This document shows, piece by piece, positions 5,080-5,928 of a stretch of 5,928 bases of DNA. Made by a program: the position numbers and the translations under genes. Source of the DNA: Nocardioides sp. (GTDB lineage: Bacteria; Actinomycetota; Actinomycetes; Propionibacteriales; Nocardioidaceae); assembly GCA_031177735.1 (NCBI GenBank), contig JAPSKJ010000146.1, positions 1-5,928 on the forward strand, given 5' to 3'. Under the pieces are notes generated by a model. The model saw only the letters and a program-made list of their open reading frames with translations. It was not told the DNA's origin and did no database searches. Position 1 is the first letter of the stretch, and every line of letters begins with the position of its first letter.

Positions 5080-5928
5080 TCAGTCGGCCCCGAACAGGTC
5101 GCGGGTGTAGACCTTCTCCTCGACGTCGGCGAGGTCCGGGGTGCGCCGGTTGGCGACGATCACGTCGGAGCGCCGCTTGAGCTCAGCCAGGTCGCGGAGC
5201 ACCTCGGAGCCGAAGAAGGTCTCCTCGGGCAGCTCCGGCTCGTAGACCACCACCTCGACACCCTTGGCCTTCAGCCGCTTCATCACGCCCTGCACGCTGG
5301 ACTCGCGGAAGTTGTCCGAGCCCGCCTTCATCAGCAGCCGGTGGATGCCGACGACCTTCGGCTTGCGGGCGAGGATGTCCTCGGCGACGAAGTCCTTGCG
5401 GGTCGTGTTGGCGTGGACGATCGCCTCGATCAGGGTCTGCGGCACGTCACGGTAGTTGGCGAGCAGCTGCTTGGTGTCCTTGGGCAGGCAGTAGCCGCCG
5501 TAGCCGAAGGACGGGTTGTTGTAGTGGCTGCCGATCCGGGGGTCGAGGCCGACGCCGTCGATGATCTGGCGGGCGTCGAGCCCGCGCAGGGCGGCGAAGG
5601 TGTCGAGCTCGTTGAAGAACGCCACCCGCATCGCGAGGTAGGTGTTGGAGAAGAGCTTGATCGCCTCCGCCTCGGTGCTGCCGGTGAGCAGCACCGGCAC
5701 GTCGTCCTCCTCGGCGCACTCCAGCAGCAGGTCGGCGAAGCGCTGCGCCCGGTCGCTCACCTCGCCGACCACGACGCGGGAGGGGTGCAGGTTGTCCCAC
5801 AGCGCCTTGCCCTCGCGGAGGAACTCCGGGCTGAAGATGAGGTTGTCGGTGCCCAGGCGCTTGGAGGTCTCGGCGGTGAACCCCACCGGGATGGTCGACT
5901 TGATGACCATCACCGCGGTCGGGTTGGC
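5080..5928 (-). CDS. ugd: UDP-glucose 6-dehydrogenase, 3' part (N-terminus beyond window)
   Basis: Oxidises UDP-glucose to UDP-glucuronate with two NAD, supplying an acidic sugar for polysaccharide. The visible 282 residues are the C-terminal part. The frame runs open through the right edge (ANPTAVMVIKS), so the GTG at 5913 is internal. Compared with the roughly 390-residue enterobacterial enzyme, about 105 N-terminal residues with the NAD-binding domain are missing. STIPVGFT lies at 11-18 of the fragment and FSPEFLREGKA at 32-42. EAEAIKLFSNTYLAMRVAFF (86-105) has the active-site Lys91. The catalytic Cys147 lies in GYGGYCLPKDT, with its codon at 5490-5488. GSDNFRESSVQGVMKR (203-218) follows, and the protein ends VYTRDLFGAD, nearly as in Escherichia coli Ugd. 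It converges on the phosphotransferase gene with 8 nt between the stops. The close match to the short enterobacterial form, rather than the longer form common in actinobacteria, is notable. Confidence 0.95.
   Translation of the reverse strand, partial: ANPTAVMVIKSTIPVGFTAETSKRLGTDNLIFSPEFLREGKALWDNLHPSRVVVGEVSDRAQRFADLLLECAEEDDVPVLLTGSTEAEAIKLFSNTYLAMRVAFFNELDTFAALRGLDARQIIDGVGLDPRIGSHYNNPSFGYGGYCLPKDTKQLLANYRDVPQTLIEAIVHANTTRKDFVAEDILARKPKVVGIHRLLMKAGSDNFRESSVQGVMKRLKAKGVEVVVYEPELPEETFFGSEVLRDLAELKRRSDVIVANRRTPDLADVEEKVYTRDLFGAD

Noticed and set aside
5911..5913. GTG as the start of a short ugd gene
   Set aside because: The reading frame continues open to the edge with family-like residues (ANPTAV) before it, so the gene is cut by the window, not truncated in the genome as far as can be seen.

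Overview
The window is high-GC DNA with GC-rich third codon positions, frequent GTG starts and short intergenic gaps. These traits, and the protein sequences, suggest an actinobacterium, perhaps from the Nocardioides group; that placement is inference from style, not from a marker gene. It looks like a chromosomal locus for cell-surface polysaccharide: nucleotide-sugar precursor enzymes plus the membrane enzyme that starts glycan assembly on a lipid carrier.

Layout. From 2241 down to position 1, three genes read on the minus strand: gmd (GDP-mannose 4,6-dehydratase), rmd (GDP-4-keto-6-deoxymannose reductase, joined to gmd by a 4-nt overlap), and the first 103 codons of a secreted N-acetylmuramoyl-L-alanine amidase cut by the left edge. 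A 110-bp divergent intergenic region (2242-2351) separates them from galE (UDP-glucose 4-epimerase, plus strand, 2352-3329). A 287-bp non-coding stretch follows, with a terminator-like hairpin just after galE and a perfect 10-bp hairpin just before the next gene. That gene (3617-5071, plus) encodes a polytopic undecaprenyl-phosphate sugar phosphotransferase of the WbaP/WcaJ type. It converges, 8 nt apart, on ugd (UDP-glucose 6-dehydrogenase, minus), which is cut by the right edge and lacks its NAD-binding N-terminus.

How the genes fit together. Gmd and Rmd would turn GDP-mannose into GDP-D-rhamnose, GalE would interconvert UDP-glucose and UDP-galactose, and Ugd would make UDP-glucuronate. The phosphotransferase would load the first sugar phosphate onto undecaprenyl phosphate. 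Together they suggest an acidic heteropolysaccharide that may contain D-rhamnose, galactose and glucuronate. The glycosyltransferases, flippase and polymerase needed to finish such a polymer are not in this window. No tRNA, rRNA, CRISPR array, insertion sequence or phage gene was seen. I found no clearly novel system; the most noteworthy items are the structured leader before the phosphotransferase gene, the D-rhamnose pair, and a Ugd that closely resembles the enterobacterial form.
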